Source: Bacteroidota bacterium (GTDB lineage Bacteria; Bacteroidota; Bacteroidia; Chitinophagales; Chitinophagaceae). From it: DNA of 64,000 bases. The stretch covers positions 101,945-165,944 of the forward strand of contig JAFDYD010000001.1 in NCBI GenBank assembly GCA_018267615.1, in the 5' to 3' direction. The notes beneath the pieces were generated by a model that saw nothing but the letters and a program-made list of their open reading frames with translations, was not told the origin of the DNA and did no database searches. A program made the translations under genes and the position numbers. Positions 28,683-37,189 of this stretch are shown in pieces. Each line of letters begins with the position of its first letter. Position 1 is the first letter of the stretch.

Positions 28683-29237
28683 TTATTTTTTAATTGTGAC
28701 CTGAGTTCCAATTGCGGCCATATCAAACAATTCATCTACATCGTCATTTTTCAAAGCGATGCATCCATTGGTCCAGTTTTGATATAGATCCACTGCGAGA
28801 TCATCATGAGGCCATGTGCCGTGGATGGCGATGCCGCCTCCGATCTTTGCATTTTTCGGAATCAATCCTTTTGATTTGCGTTCTTTAAATTTTTCGAGAT
28901 CTACCTCTGTAGGAAAATCGATCAGCATCATTTTATCCCATTTCTCATGCGGGCGTTTTGAAGCAATATGATAAACTCCTTCTGGTGTTTTGCGATCTCC
29001 TTCCATCATTTTATCATCGAGGGATTTGCTGCCAAAAACAACAGGGTAAGTAGCGTACCAGCCGTCTTTGTCATATACTTTTAATTCATAATCCGATTTT
29101 ACAACGACGATGCTGATATCGCCATCAAGATGCAGATTAAAGAAACTTTTACGCACCGCTCTTTTGTTATTGATATCACGGAACGAGAAAAGAGTTAAAA
29201 ACAACAGGCTGAAAAGGAAAATTCGTTTTCTTGGCAT
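28683..29237 (-). CDS. L,D-transpeptidase (YkuD fold)
   Basis: A cell-wall enzyme that cross-links peptidoglycan or attaches proteins through a cysteine nucleophile. The 184-residue chain starts with a hydrophobic export or anchor segment (IFLFSLLFLTLFSF). The catalytic region reads IHGTWPHDD, then WTNGCIALKNDDVDEL, giving the His and the Cys of the motif with Ser/His-Gly-Cys here replaced by Asn-Gly-Cys as in many members. GDRKTPEGVYHI is another family hallmark. The ATG giving MPRKRIFLF is preferred to a TTG three codons earlier. It acts in the periplasm. Confidence 0.88.
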   Translation of the reverse strand: MPRKRIFLFSLLFLTLFSFRDINNKRAVRKSFFNLHLDGDISIVVVKSDYELKVYDKDGWYATYPVVFGSKSLDDKMMEGDRKTPEGVYHIASKRPHEKWDKMMLIDFPTEVDLEKFKERKSKGLIPKNAKIGGGIAIHGTWPHDDLAVDLYQNWTNGCIALKNDDVDELFDMAAIGTQVTIKK

Positions 29238-29329
29238 ACCACCCAATTTTAGTTTTATTCAACGTTCTATTGTGCCTGAATATTTTTGCTGTGAATAAAT
29301 TTTAACGATTGATTGATAGGCAAATAAAA

Positions 29330-29366
29330 AAAATAAACCGGTACCAACTCCGGCCCGGTTTATTTT
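29330..29366 (-). terminator. Intrinsic terminator of the sigma/anti-sigma/OMP operon
   Basis: AAAATAAACCGG (29330-29341) pairs perfectly with CCGGTTTATTTT (29355-29366) across a 13-base loop. Read on the minus strand the stem is followed by a run of T. It lies about 60 bases beyond the stop of the outer-membrane protein gene. Confidence 0.75.
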
Positions 29367-29428
29367 AACTTTTTATTCTAGAAAAGATACTTCTTCCCCA
29401 TTCTGGAACTTGGGTCGCTCTTTTTATC

Positions 29429-30259
29429 TTACCAATTGCTTAACCTGATTCCAACATTATACGGCACCTGGTCAAGCCCTTTTTTGAACATGCTTTGCGT
29501 GGCATAAGAGCCGTACAGTTTTACCGGACCAAATTGCAATTCTGCGATCCATGATATTTTCCAGGGATTAAGATCAAATGAATTATGTTCTTTCTTTTTT
29601 CCGAATTCGCTGCTTATCAATTTTTGTCTTGAAGAATAAAGATACCCGGCACTCGCGCCAACACTGAGTCCAAACTCCTGTCTCCGATGCGGAGTAAAAT
29701 TAAAATTCAACATGAATGGAACGGTTACATAATCGGCCGCAAGTTTATTTTTGCTGTAATGAATGGTATCCATAATAATCTTCGTGGGACCTGTGAGGTA
29801 TTTGATATTTTCCGTATATCGATAATTATTTAATTCGATTCCCAATCCATACTTAAAATTCACTACATGTTTGATCACATTCAGTCGCTGCATAAACACC
29901 CAAATATTTACATCAACTGATTTTCCATTTCGTAAATTAAACCAGTCACTCGTGCTACCCGGCGCGAAAGCTTGCGCTGATGCGGATTGATAATTTGTTC
30001 TGTCATTAAAATTTGCAAAACCAAGATCAACAATAAACCAATTGGTGCTAACATTCGATGGTCTGTAGTAATGCCTTTTATGAAAATGCACTTCCGTGCC
30101 GTTCCCGGTATCCGCGTCTCCTTTTTTAATGATGATCATCGAACCGATTTTGATTGTATCGCCCTGGTTGTTGATATTGCTTTTTCCGGTTGTATCAGTT
30201 TGCGCCCAACCCGAGAGGTAAAGACATAATCCTGCCATTAGTAAAAACTCTTTTTTCAT
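29429..30259 (-). CDS. Outer-membrane beta-barrel protein of unknown function
   Basis: A 276-residue exported protein with signal peptide (MKKEFLLMAGLCLYLSGWAQ). It is rich in alternating aromatic and polar strands and ends in an aromatic residue (GIRLSNW), typical of small outer-membrane barrels in this phylum. No catalytic motif. The start giving MKKEF is chosen because it begins the signal peptide; 16 further in-frame codons upstream overlap the preceding gene. It is the last gene of a sigma factor, anti-sigma-like protein and barrel series, so it is probably under control of that sigma factor or senses for it. Confidence 0.7.
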   Translation of the reverse strand: MKKEFLLMAGLCLYLSGWAQTDTTGKSNINNQGDTIKIGSMIIIKKGDADTGNGTEVHFHKRHYYRPSNVSTNWFIVDLGFANFNDRTNYQSASAQAFAPGSTSDWFNLRNGKSVDVNIWVFMQRLNVIKHVVNFKYGLGIELNNYRYTENIKYLTGPTKIIMDTIHYSKNKLAADYVTVPFMLNFNFTPHRRQEFGLSVGASAGYLYSSRQKLISSEFGKKKEHNSFDLNPWKISWIAELQFGPVKLYGSYATQSMFKKGLDQVPYNVGIRLSNW

Positions 30260-30278
30260 ACTTCGCTTTTTATAAAAA

Positions 30279-31385
30279 TTATTTAACTGCGATTTGGAAA
30301 TTTCCAATCAGAACGCTGGATTTATCTCCTTCCACATTGGTTGTTTTTTCAAAAACCCTGGATACTCTTCTGAAGATACCGCGCATTTTATTTTTCTTGG
30401 TAGAAAATGCCAGGAAACCATTTGGCTCTTCGGGCAAATTAGCCTGATCATTAAAGCTAGCTGGCTTAATTTGCTGTTCGCTTGCCTGATTTTTGGTAGG
30501 ATCAACAGTTTTCAATTCCGCTATGTTTGCGGTGGCGTCAGTAAGAACGGATATATTATCAGTATTGATTGAACTTATCTTATCAATATTTTTATTTTCA
30601 ACTGCTACTGGCAAAATATCGTTCGGCTGTTCCATTGGTTCTTTCTCCTGCTTCGGATTTTTTATCGCAACGTCCCTTTTGTTTGGAGTAGATTTTTGTG
30701 TTGAATTTTCTTTTCTATCTACTCTTAATTGTTCTTCTTCTTTCGCTGTGTTCGTATTGTTTAACGTATCAAGCAATTTGGAAGTTACATCCGTATCAGA
30801 TTTTTTTACAACTTCATCTACGGATTTCTTATCAATAACCACAACTTCATTATGATTTGATTTTGTAGTTGCGTATTTGAAAACAAAAAATCCTACTAGG
30901 ATCAATAATATTGCAGCCGCTGCAATTCTTTGCCATGGAAGCAGGAATACTTTTTTTCTTTCTTTCCTGTATAATTTTTCTTTCCCAACAAAAATAATGG
31001 AAGAATCAGGTTCAACACGTGCCTTTTGCAACATCATCATATCGTACCATAATGATGGATATTTATCAGCAAATTTTTCGACAGCTTTCTGATCGTCTTC
31101 ATTCAACTCATTATCCAGGTATAATAAAAAGAATTCTTCATAATTGGAGTGATTGATCAGTGAACTTGTATCAAGAGATGATCTCATTAACGATTCTTTG
31201 TTTTCAAACACGATATTATTATCCGCTACAAGTTTTGATTGTGCAAGCAAACTAAATTCTTCCTGCAGGTCCGCATTTTCTTTCACAAAAGATTCCACCA
31301 ATTGTTTTTCGGCGGCAGACAATTCATTGTCTGCATACAATAGGAAAAATTCTTCGTAATTATTTCTGTCTATGTTCATTTTCAT
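30279..31385 (-). CDS. Anti-sigma-like membrane protein with duplicated N-terminal motif
   Basis: A 368-residue protein directly downstream of an ECF sigma gene. Two copies of the same motif, NYEEFFLLYADNELSAAEKQ and NYEEFFLLYLDNELNEDDQK (about residues 9-60 and 81-135), resemble the short helical sigma-binding segment of anti-sigma factors. One transmembrane helix follows (about 152-168, IAAAAILLILVGFFVF). The rest is a low-complexity Lys/Asn/Thr-rich periplasmic region. No zinc-binding HxxxCxxC is seen. I infer that it holds the sigma factor at the membrane. Two ATG codons lie two codons apart at the start. Confidence 0.7.
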   Translation of the reverse strand: MKMNIDRNNYEEFFLLYADNELSAAEKQLVESFVKENADLQEEFSLLAQSKLVADNNIVFENKESLMRSSLDTSSLINHSNYEEFFLLYLDNELNEDDQKAVEKFADKYPSLWYDMMMLQKARVEPDSSIIFVGKEKLYRKERKKVFLLPWQRIAAAAILLILVGFFVFKYATTKSNHNEVVVIDKKSVDEVVKKSDTDVTSKLLDTLNNTNTAKEEEQLRVDRKENSTQKSTPNKRDVAIKNPKQEKEPMEQPNDILPVAVENKNIDKISSINTDNISVLTDATANIAELKTVDPTKNQASEQQIKPASFNDQANLPEEPNGFLAFSTKKNKMRGIFRRVSRVFEKTTNVEGDKSSVLIGNFQIAVK

Positions 31386-31443
31386 CGCTTGCTGTTTGCG
31401 ATTCTTAAATCTATAAAATAGAAATTATAAATTATTAAAACGT

Positions 31444-31929
31444 TCACATAACATTTTCTAAACTCACCAGGTAGTTTTTAAGATGTATTCTTGCCCGGTG
31501 TAAGTATACTTTCACCTGGCTTTGATTGAGCCCGGTGATTTCACCGATCTCGTCATACGAATATCCTTCATAATCTTTCAACATCACCAGCGAACGTTGT
31601 GTTTCATTCAATCTCATCAACGCTTCTTCCAGTATTTTTTTCAGGTTGTTCTCCGGCCGATTTTGAATTCCGGATTCAGCGCCGAATTCATCCTTCAATT
31701 GTATTCTTTTTACTTTCCGCAGATGATCTATCATATGATGGTAGGCAATGGTGAAAAGATACGATTTGCTTTTTTCAGCATTCACGTCATTGCGGTTGCG
31801 CCATAATCTTTCAAAAGCGGTTTGAACCACATCCCTTGCATCCTCCTCGTTCCTGATATTCTTCAAAATGAAACGATAGACTTTATCCGCATTATTTCTT
31901 ACACATTCGTTGTAATCGCTCTCAGTCAT
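31444..31929 (-). CDS. ECF-type RNA polymerase sigma factor
   Basis: A 161-residue extracytoplasmic-function sigma factor. Region 2 (about residues 8-75) contains DARDVVQTAFERLWRNR, which contacts the -10 element and core polymerase. Region 4 (about 105-155) contains EGYSYDEIGEITGLNQSQVKVYLHRAR, a helix-turn-helix for the -35 element. The ATG giving MTESDYNECV is preferred to an upstream TTG. It heads an operon with the anti-sigma-like protein and an outer-membrane barrel. Its regulon is not visible from the window. Confidence 0.9.
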   Translation of the reverse strand: MTESDYNECVRNNADKVYRFILKNIRNEEDARDVVQTAFERLWRNRNDVNAEKSKSYLFTIAYHHMIDHLRKVKRIQLKDEFGAESGIQNRPENNLKKILEEALMRLNETQRSLVMLKDYEGYSYDEIGEITGLNQSQVKVYLHRARIHLKNYLVSLENVM

Positions 31930-32064
31930 AAGCAACTGCTGGTATGATAGTGTTTATTGCCTGTCTCGATATAAGACGTGCAGCAAGCCCGAAAGTTACA
32001 TTCGGAAAATATTTCTTATTGTATAAGGATCAGCAAAATAGAGGAATGTTGCATGGCGCTGGGA

Positions 32065-32143
32065 GCGAGTGGCAAGTAGAAATTAGCGGACGCATCTCCC
32101 TGATTAAGCCACACCTGCTCGCCATTTGCTACTTGCCACTCGC
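32065..32143. repeat. Palindromic word repeat (GCGAGTGGC family)
   Basis: GCGAGTGGCAAGTAG at 32065-32079 is answered by CTACTTGCCACTCGC at 32129-32143, with weaker pairing inside. It sits between two divergent genes (sigma factor and kbl). Related words appear at 62181-62264. Confidence 0.7.
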
Positions 32144-32160
32144 CTTTCAACCCAAGTAAT

Positions 32161-32168
32161 TACCTTTG
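32161..32168 (+). promoter_or_regulatory. Candidate -7 box before kbl
   Basis: TACCTTTG matches TAnnTTTG exactly, 20 bases before the ATG. A TTG lies 25 bases upstream, slightly beyond the usual spacing. Confidence 0.35.
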
Positions 32169-32187
32169 ATGCTCTTAAAGAAGAGCC

Positions 32188-33375
32188 ATGAATGAAACTT
32201 TTGTCAAACGTATTGCAGCCGAACTGGAAGAAATAAAATCATCCGGTCTTTTTAAAAATGAAAGAGTAATAACAAGCGATCAGGGACCCGAGATTGAGGT
32301 GAATGGCAAAACGGTATTGAATTTTTGCGCCAACAACTATTTGGGCCTGTCCTCTCATCCAAAAGTTATCGAAGCTGCTCACAAAGCAATTGATTCGAGG
32401 GGCTATGGTCTGAGTAGCGTCCGGTTTATCTGCGGAACGCAAGACATTCATAAAGAGCTCGAACAAAAGATTGCGCGTTTTTTGGGAACAGAAGATTCGA
32501 TATTGTACGTCGCGGCTTTTGACGCAAACGGAGGCGTATTCGAGCCTTTATTCAACGACCAGGATGCAATTATTTCTGACGAATTAAATCATGCATCCAT
32601 CATCGATGGTGTTCGCTTGTGCAAGGCACAGCGTTTTCGGTATAAACATAATAATATGGATGACCTGGAACAGCAGCTGAAAGCGGCGGAGAACACACGC
32701 AGCCGGATCATCGTTACGGATGGCTCGTTCAGTATGGATGGAACCATTGCACAATTGGATAAGATCTGCGCGTTAGCCGATCAGTATAATGCAATTGTTA
32801 TGATTGATGATTCACATTCTTCCGGCTTCCTTGGCAAAACAGGAAGGGGCACTCACGAATACCGGAATGTGATGGGAAGAATCGATATCATCACGGGGAC
32901 ACTTGGAAAAGCGCTTGGTGGTGCGAGTGGCGGATTTACCAGTGGACGAAAGGAAATCATCGAAATGCTGAGACAAAGAAGCCGGCCTTATTTATTTTCA
33001 AATAGTCTTGCACCTTCTATCGTGGGAGCTTCGATTGCAGTGTTGGATATGCTTAGTGAGACAACCGAGTTGCGCGACAAACTGGAACAAAACACAAAAT
33101 ATTTTCGCACAAAAATGACTGCTGCGGGGTTTGATATAAAACCAGGCGATCATCCAATCGTTCCAATCATGTTGTACGACGCTGTAGTGGCGCAGAATTT
33201 TGCCGCTGCATTATTGGAAGAAGGAATTTATGTGATCGGATTTTTCTTTCCCGTTGTTCCAAAAGGCCTGGCTCGTATTCGTGTACAATTAAGTGCCGCC
33301 CATGAACAACAACATTTGGATAAAGCGATTGATGCGTTTACAAAAATTGGCAAGAAGCTAAATGTAATTACCTAA
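32188..33375 (+). CDS. kbl: Glycine C-acetyltransferase (2-amino-3-ketobutyrate CoA ligase)
   Basis: A PLP enzyme of the alpha-oxoamine synthase family that converts 2-amino-3-ketobutyrate and CoA to glycine and acetyl-CoA in threonine breakdown. The 395-residue length is exact for Kbl. Motifs: NFCANNYLGLSSHPKV near the start, DDSHSSGFLGKTGRG around the PLP-ring aspartate, and the cofactor lysine in TGTLGKALGGASGGF. No threonine dehydrogenase gene is adjacent; serine palmitoyltransferase-like paralogues are the alternative, but the N-terminal NxLGLS region fits Kbl best. Its 3' end overlaps ridA on the other strand by 8 bases. Confidence 0.9.
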   Translation: MNETFVKRIAAELEEIKSSGLFKNERVITSDQGPEIEVNGKTVLNFCANNYLGLSSHPKVIEAAHKAIDSRGYGLSSVRFICGTQDIHKELEQKIARFLGTEDSILYVAAFDANGGVFEPLFNDQDAIISDELNHASIIDGVRLCKAQRFRYKHNNMDDLEQQLKAAENTRSRIIVTDGSFSMDGTIAQLDKICALADQYNAIVMIDDSHSSGFLGKTGRGTHEYRNVMGRIDIITGTLGKALGGASGGFTSGRKEIIEMLRQRSRPYLFSNSLAPSIVGASIAVLDMLSETTELRDKLEQNTKYFRTKMTAAGFDIKPGDHPIVPIMLYDAVVAQNFAAALLEEGIYVIGFFFPVVPKGLARIRVQLSAAHEQQHLDKAIDAFTKIGKKLNVIT

Positions 33376-33748
33376 TTGCTATCATACTGATCTCCACATT
33401 TACATTTTTTGGCAAACCTTTTACGGCCACAGTTTCACGCGCGGGAAATTCTCCATGAAAATATTTTCCATACACTTCATTCACCATTGCAAACAGAGAC
33501 ATATCGCTTAAAAAAATAGTTGTTTTAACCACATTACTAAATTCCAATTCTGCCTCAGTGAGAATTGCTCTCAGGTTATGCATTACCTGGTGCGTTTCAG
33601 AGATGATATCAACTGCTTCGATATTGCCAGTAGTCGGATTGATCGCAACTTGCCCGGAAATATAAAGCGTATCGTTTACCATGATTGCCTGGTTATATGG
33701 ACCAATCGGCTCTGGCGCGTTGGGTGTACTGATGATTATTTTTTCCAT
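33368..33748 (-). CDS. ridA: RidA-family enamine/imine deaminase
   Basis: A 126-residue protein that hydrolyses reactive enamine intermediates released by PLP enzymes. It shows the YjgF/RidA signature near the C-terminus (FPARETVAVKGLPKNVNVEIS, with the substrate-binding Arg) and the early APEPIGPYNQAI and YISGQVAINP strings. It forms trimers in the cytoplasm. Lying tail to tail with the PLP enzyme kbl may be coincidence, though the functions fit. Confidence 0.93.
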   Translation of the reverse strand: MEKIIISTPNAPEPIGPYNQAIMVNDTLYISGQVAINPTTGNIEAVDIISETHQVMHNLRAILTEAELEFSNVVKTTIFLSDMSLFAMVNEVYGKYFHGEFPARETVAVKGLPKNVNVEISMIAIR

Positions 33749-33881
33749 TTGTCAAATGTAATATGGAACAACGATTTTAACCTATTTTCAAATAAAGGCT
33801 TTTAATAAATTTTTGTATAGTATGATTCCAAAACGACTTACGGGGTCTCCAGTTAATTCGTTTTAAATCGTCATTCAACAT

Positions 33882-33889
33882 TATTTTTG
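33882..33889 (+). promoter_or_regulatory. Candidate -7 box before the 3HCDH-like gene
   Basis: TATTTTTG matches TAnnTTTG and lies 15 bases before the ATG. No clear -33 TTG. If used, the leader would be under 12 bases. Confidence 0.3.
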
Positions 33890-33904
33890 CGCTAAAATTT
33901 CCGG

Positions 33905-34546
33905 ATGAAAATTGCCGTGATTGCTGAAGATGAAATCTTAAAAGAATTGCAGGGCAAATTAAAAGCCGTTGAAGAACTAGAATTGGTGCGTGCCAAAACA
34001 TTAAAAGACTTGTTGAGTGCGGATGATGCCGATGCTTTTTTTGATCTGGAATTTCAAATGGATCAAGATCGCATTAAAAAATTAGTGTCTCTTTTGCCAC
34101 GACCCGTTTTTATCAATGCAGTGATAAATACTTTGGAAGAAATTGGTCAGCCCTTTATACGCATCAATGCATGGCCGACTTTTATGGGGAGAAATATTTG
34201 TGAACTGGCGATAGACAACGACTCCACCGCCGAAGCAACAAAAAAAATCATGAATGCTTTATCTTGGCAATACCAACTTGTTCCTGACAAGCCGGGAATG
34301 ATCAGCGCACGCATTATTGCAATGATCATTAACGAAGCTTATTTTGCAACGCAGGAACAGGTAAGTAGTAAAGGAGATATTGATATTGCCATGAAATTAG
34401 GAACGAATTATCCGCACGGTCCTTTTGACTGGGCAACGCAAATCGGGTTGAAAAATATTCTACAGTTACTTCGTGCATTGCAGAAGACCGATGACAGATA
34501 TTCAATATCCACGATGCTGGAGAAAGAAACGATGCTTGCAAAATAA
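33905..34546 (+). CDS. 3-hydroxyacyl-CoA dehydrogenase C-terminal-domain-like protein lacking the NAD motif
   Basis: A 213-residue protein. Residues about 135-190 resemble the 3HCDH C-terminal helical domain: PGMISARIIAMIINEAYFA, then DIDIAMKLGTNYPHGPFDWATQIGL. The N-terminal part (MKIAVIAEDEILKEL) starts like a Rossmann strand but has no GxGxxG, so NAD binding is unlikely. Catalytic residues of the dehydrogenase (the HFFNP histidine) are also absent. It stands just upstream of tsaB on the same strand with an 18-base gap and is probably co-transcribed. Possible roles are a CoA-ligand-binding or structural paralogue; I cannot assign a function. Confidence 0.65.
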   Translation: MKIAVIAEDEILKELQGKLKAVEELELVRAKTLKDLLSADDADAFFDLEFQMDQDRIKKLVSLLPRPVFINAVINTLEEIGQPFIRINAWPTFMGRNICELAIDNDSTAEATKKIMNALSWQYQLVPDKPGMISARIIAMIINEAYFATQEQVSSKGDIDIAMKLGTNYPHGPFDWATQIGLKNILQLLRALQKTDDRYSISTMLEKETMLAK

Positions 34547-34564
34547 CAAGTTGAAAAATTTTTA

Positions 34565-35236
34565 ATGTCGCTCATCTTAAATATCGATACGTCCTTAGAA
34601 AATGCAGGAGTTTGTCTGGCTAAAGACGGATTGCCACTGATTATTGCCGAAAACAAAGATCAAAAAGATCATGCGGCGTGGTTACATGTATCGATCAAGA
34701 AAATGATTGAAGAAGCCGGATATAAGATGCAGAATTTGGATGCCATTGGCATTGCAAGCGGTCCCGGCTCTTATACCGGACTTCGAGTGGGAATGGCGGC
34801 GGCTAAAGGATTCTGTTATGCACTAAAAATACCTTTGATTACTATAGGCACGCTTTATTTAATAGCATTTGCAGTTCGCGATGAAGTGTTACCCGATAGT
34901 TTAATTTGTCCCATGATCGATGCACGTCGGATGGAGGTATTTACTGCTCTCTACAATATAGAAATGAAGGAAGTTATGAAACCTTCCGCTCTTATATTAA
35001 ATAAAAATTCATTTGAAGATTATTTTTTTAAGCAACATATTTTTTTCGCTGGAAATGGCTCGAAAAAATGGAAAGAGGTGGTTCAAAGCTCCAATGCCTC
35101 ATTTCTTGACACACCAATTTTGGCGTCATATCTCGCCCAACTTTCTCATAATAAATATTTAACACAGGAGTTTACTGACCTGATTTATAGCGAGCCCATC
35201 TACCTGAAGGAGTTCTATACTCATGAAAAAAAATAA
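34565..35236 (+). CDS. tsaB: tRNA threonylcarbamoyladenosine biosynthesis protein TsaB
   Basis: TsaB partners TsaD and TsaE in making the t6A modification at position 37 of ANN-decoding tRNAs. At 223 residues it is of normal length. It has the ASKHA-type start ILNIDTSLENAGVCLA and the conserved IGIASGPGSYTGLRVGMAAAKGF string. Like other TsaB proteins it lacks the metal-binding histidines of TsaD. It is essential in most bacteria. It follows the 3HCDH-like gene closely. Confidence 0.93.
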   Translation: MSLILNIDTSLENAGVCLAKDGLPLIIAENKDQKDHAAWLHVSIKKMIEEAGYKMQNLDAIGIASGPGSYTGLRVGMAAAKGFCYALKIPLITIGTLYLIAFAVRDEVLPDSLICPMIDARRMEVFTALYNIEMKEVMKPSALILNKNSFEDYFFKQHIFFAGNGSKKWKEVVQSSNASFLDTPILASYLAQLSHNKYLTQEFTDLIYSEPIYLKEFYTHEKK

Positions 35237-35262
35237 ATATATTAGAATTTAATGCGCCAGTA

Positions 35263-35293
35263 TTGATTTTGTGGTGTTGAGGGGTTAAATTTG
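35263..35293 (+). promoter_or_regulatory. Bacteroidota-type promoter before the ArsR-like gene
   Basis: TTG at 35263-35265, a 20-base spacer, then TAAATTTG at 35286-35293: both elements fit the phylum consensus (TTG, 17-23 bases, TAnnTTTG). It predicts a leader of about 35 bases to the ATG. Confidence 0.5.
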
Positions 35294-35333
35294 TTTACTT
35301 TATAATATTCCTAATTCAAAATAGAAATATAAG

Positions 35334-35684
35334 ATGAGCGCAACCACTAGCAATTACTGGATGATCGTGAACGTAGATGGTTCCGAAGGAACTCCGGTAA
35401 AGGTCGACTTCCTGAACCTTAAGAAAGCTTCAATGATTTTGAGAGCACTCAATCATAAGTTGCGCCAGCAGATCGTAAGAATTCTGGACGAAAATAAAAA
35501 GTTGACAGTTACAGAATTATATATCCAATTGAGACTCGAACAATCAGTGGCTTCCCAGCATTTAGCAATTCTCAGAAGAGCTGGTATCGTCAAGACTGAG
35601 CGCGATGGCAAATTCATTCACTATACGATCAATCATGATCGCATTGCCGACATTATGAAAACGGTAGATGATTTGATCGATTAA
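35334..35684 (+). CDS. ArsR/SmtB-type winged-helix transcription regulator
   Basis: A 116-residue DNA-binding protein. A winged helix-turn-helix spans about residues 35-105: LNHKLRQQIVRILDENKKLTVTEL, then the recognition helix LEQSVASQHLAILRRAGIV and the wing TERDGKFIHYTIN. The metal-sensing cysteines (CxC in the recognition region) of classical ArsR are absent, so it senses something else, perhaps sulphur status as in BigR/SqrR relatives, although the paired cysteines of those are also missing. It lies 100 bases upstream of a persulphide-dioxygenase-like gene on the same strand, which it may control. Confidence 0.85.
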   Translation: MSATTSNYWMIVNVDGSEGTPVKVDFLNLKKASMILRALNHKLRQQIVRILDENKKLTVTELYIQLRLEQSVASQHLAILRRAGIVKTERDGKFIHYTINHDRIADIMKTVDDLID

Positions 35685-35740
35685 TCCATTATTTCATTTC
35701 ATTTTTTTGTTTTCCTTAAGTTTCCAAACGTCCGCAGCGG

Positions 35741-35771
35741 TTGAACATAGCAAGATAATTGACTAACTTTG
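35741..35771 (+). promoter_or_regulatory. Bacteroidota-type promoter before the MBL-rhodanese gene
   Basis: TTG at 35741-35743, a 20-base spacer, then TAACTTTG at 35764-35771, both perfect to the phylum consensus. The ATG follows 14 bases later, giving a leader of roughly 8 bases. Confidence 0.55.
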
Positions 35772-35785
35772 CGTCAAAAAAAAGC

Positions 35786-37189
35786 ATGTTCATTAAGCAA
35801 TTATATACAGGCTGTTTGAGTGAAGCTGCGTACTATATAGAGAGCAAGGGCGAAGCTGCAATAATTGACCCATTACGTGATATTGAAACCTACATCGAAC
35901 TCGCGCGCGAAAGAAAATCAACCATAAAATATATTTTCGAAACTCATTTTCACGCAGATTTTGTAAGCGGTCATCTCGATCTTGCAAAAGCTACTGGCGC
36001 ACCGATTGTATTTGGTCCTGATACAGAAACAAATTTTCCCATCTATCTCGCAAAAGACGGTGAAGTATTTTCTCTTGGAGATATCCAGTTGGAAGTGTTA
36101 CATACACCCGGTCATACTGTGGAATCATCTTGCTACCTGGTAAAAGATGAAAAATCAAACCCGGTTGCCGTTTTTACTGGCGATACTTTGTTCGTTGGTG
36201 ATGTAGGACGGCCGGATTTGAGTAGTGGTAATTTGAGCGACACTCAATTGGCTTCTATGTTGTACGACTCGCTGCAAAATAAAATTATGCCATTGCCAAA
36301 CAGTGTGATTGTTTATCCTGCCCATGGTCAGGGTAGTAGTTGCGGTAAAAATTTAGGTCCGGATACATACAGCACCATTGGCGATGAAAAAGAATCTAAT
36401 TATGCATTGCAGGATCAGACAAGGGATGAATTTATCAAAGCGGTGACAGACGGATTGGATGTGCCACCGCAATATTTTTCCATCAATGCAAGAATCAATA
36501 AAGAAGGATATGAAAGTCTGGATGAAGTATTGGAGAATGGTATGAACGCATTGACGATCGAGCAATTCAAAGATTGGTTGAAGAAAGATGATACAATTGT
36601 GCTTGATACGCGCGAATCAACAAAGTTTACTGATGGATTTATTCCGGGTTCAATAAGTATCGGTTTAAATGGCCGTTTTGCTGAGTGGGCCGGAAGTTTG
36701 TTGCCATTCGACAAACCGATCGTATTGATAACCGAACAAGGAAAAGAGAGAGAGAGCCTGGTGCGTTTGGCGAGAGTTGGATTTGATCAGATGAAAGGAT
36801 TTTTAGAAGGTGGATTTGAGGCTTGGAGAAATGCGAATCAGCCAATCGATATGATCATTAATGTGGAAGCTGATGAACTTGCAATGGATCTTCCTTTTGA
36901 TAATAAAATTGTGGTGATCGATGTTCGCCGTGAATCTGAATTTGCAGAAGGTCATATCAAGGGTGCTGTAAACATTCCTGTAAATAAATTGGTTGATCCG
37001 GGAAGCATGGCGGATATTGAAGAGCATTACAATGTATATGTTCATTGTGGCGGAGGATATAGAAGTGTGATTGCCGCTTCAATGCTGAAGAGACAAGGCA
37101 TCCATAATTTGCACAATGTACTGGGTGGATGGAATGCAATCAGGAATCAGAAAATTGATATCGTAAAAGATAAAAGCGTACTGAATTAA
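35786..37189 (+). CDS. MBL-fold hydrolase with two rhodanese domains (persulphide dioxygenase-like)
   Basis: A three-domain protein of 467 residues. Residues about 1-240 form a glyoxalase II/ETHE1-like metallo-beta-lactamase domain with metal ligands in ETHFHADFVSGHLDL, TPGHTVESSCYLV, FTGDTLFVGDVGRPDL and YPAHGQGS. Two rhodanese domains follow: the first (about 255-355) lacks a cysteine in its active loop; the second (about 365-460) has YVHCGGGYRSV with the catalytic Cys. Such fusions oxidise glutathione-like persulphides to sulphite and move sulphane sulphur. The ATG giving MFIKQLYTG is chosen over an upstream TTG. An ArsR-type gene precedes it. Confidence 0.9.
   Translation: MFIKQLYTGCLSEAAYYIESKGEAAIIDPLRDIETYIELARERKSTIKYIFETHFHADFVSGHLDLAKATGAPIVFGPDTETNFPIYLAKDGEVFSLGDIQLEVLHTPGHTVESSCYLVKDEKSNPVAVFTGDTLFVGDVGRPDLSSGNLSDTQLASMLYDSLQNKIMPLPNSVIVYPAHGQGSSCGKNLGPDTYSTIGDEKESNYALQDQTRDEFIKAVTDGLDVPPQYFSINARINKEGYESLDEVLENGMNALTIEQFKDWLKKDDTIVLDTRESTKFTDGFIPGSISIGLNGRFAEWAGSLLPFDKPIVLITEQGKERESLVRLARVGFDQMKGFLEGGFEAWRNANQPIDMIINVEADELAMDLPFDNKIVVIDVRRESEFAEGHIKGAVNIPVNKLVDPGSMADIEEHYNVYVHCGGGYRSVIAASMLKRQGIHNLHNVLGGWNAIRNQKIDIVKDKSVLN

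Noticed and set aside
32161..32168. Strong promoter call for kbl
   Set aside because: The -7 box is perfect but the nearest -33 TTG is 25 bases away, outside the usual 17-23; kept only as a weak candidate.
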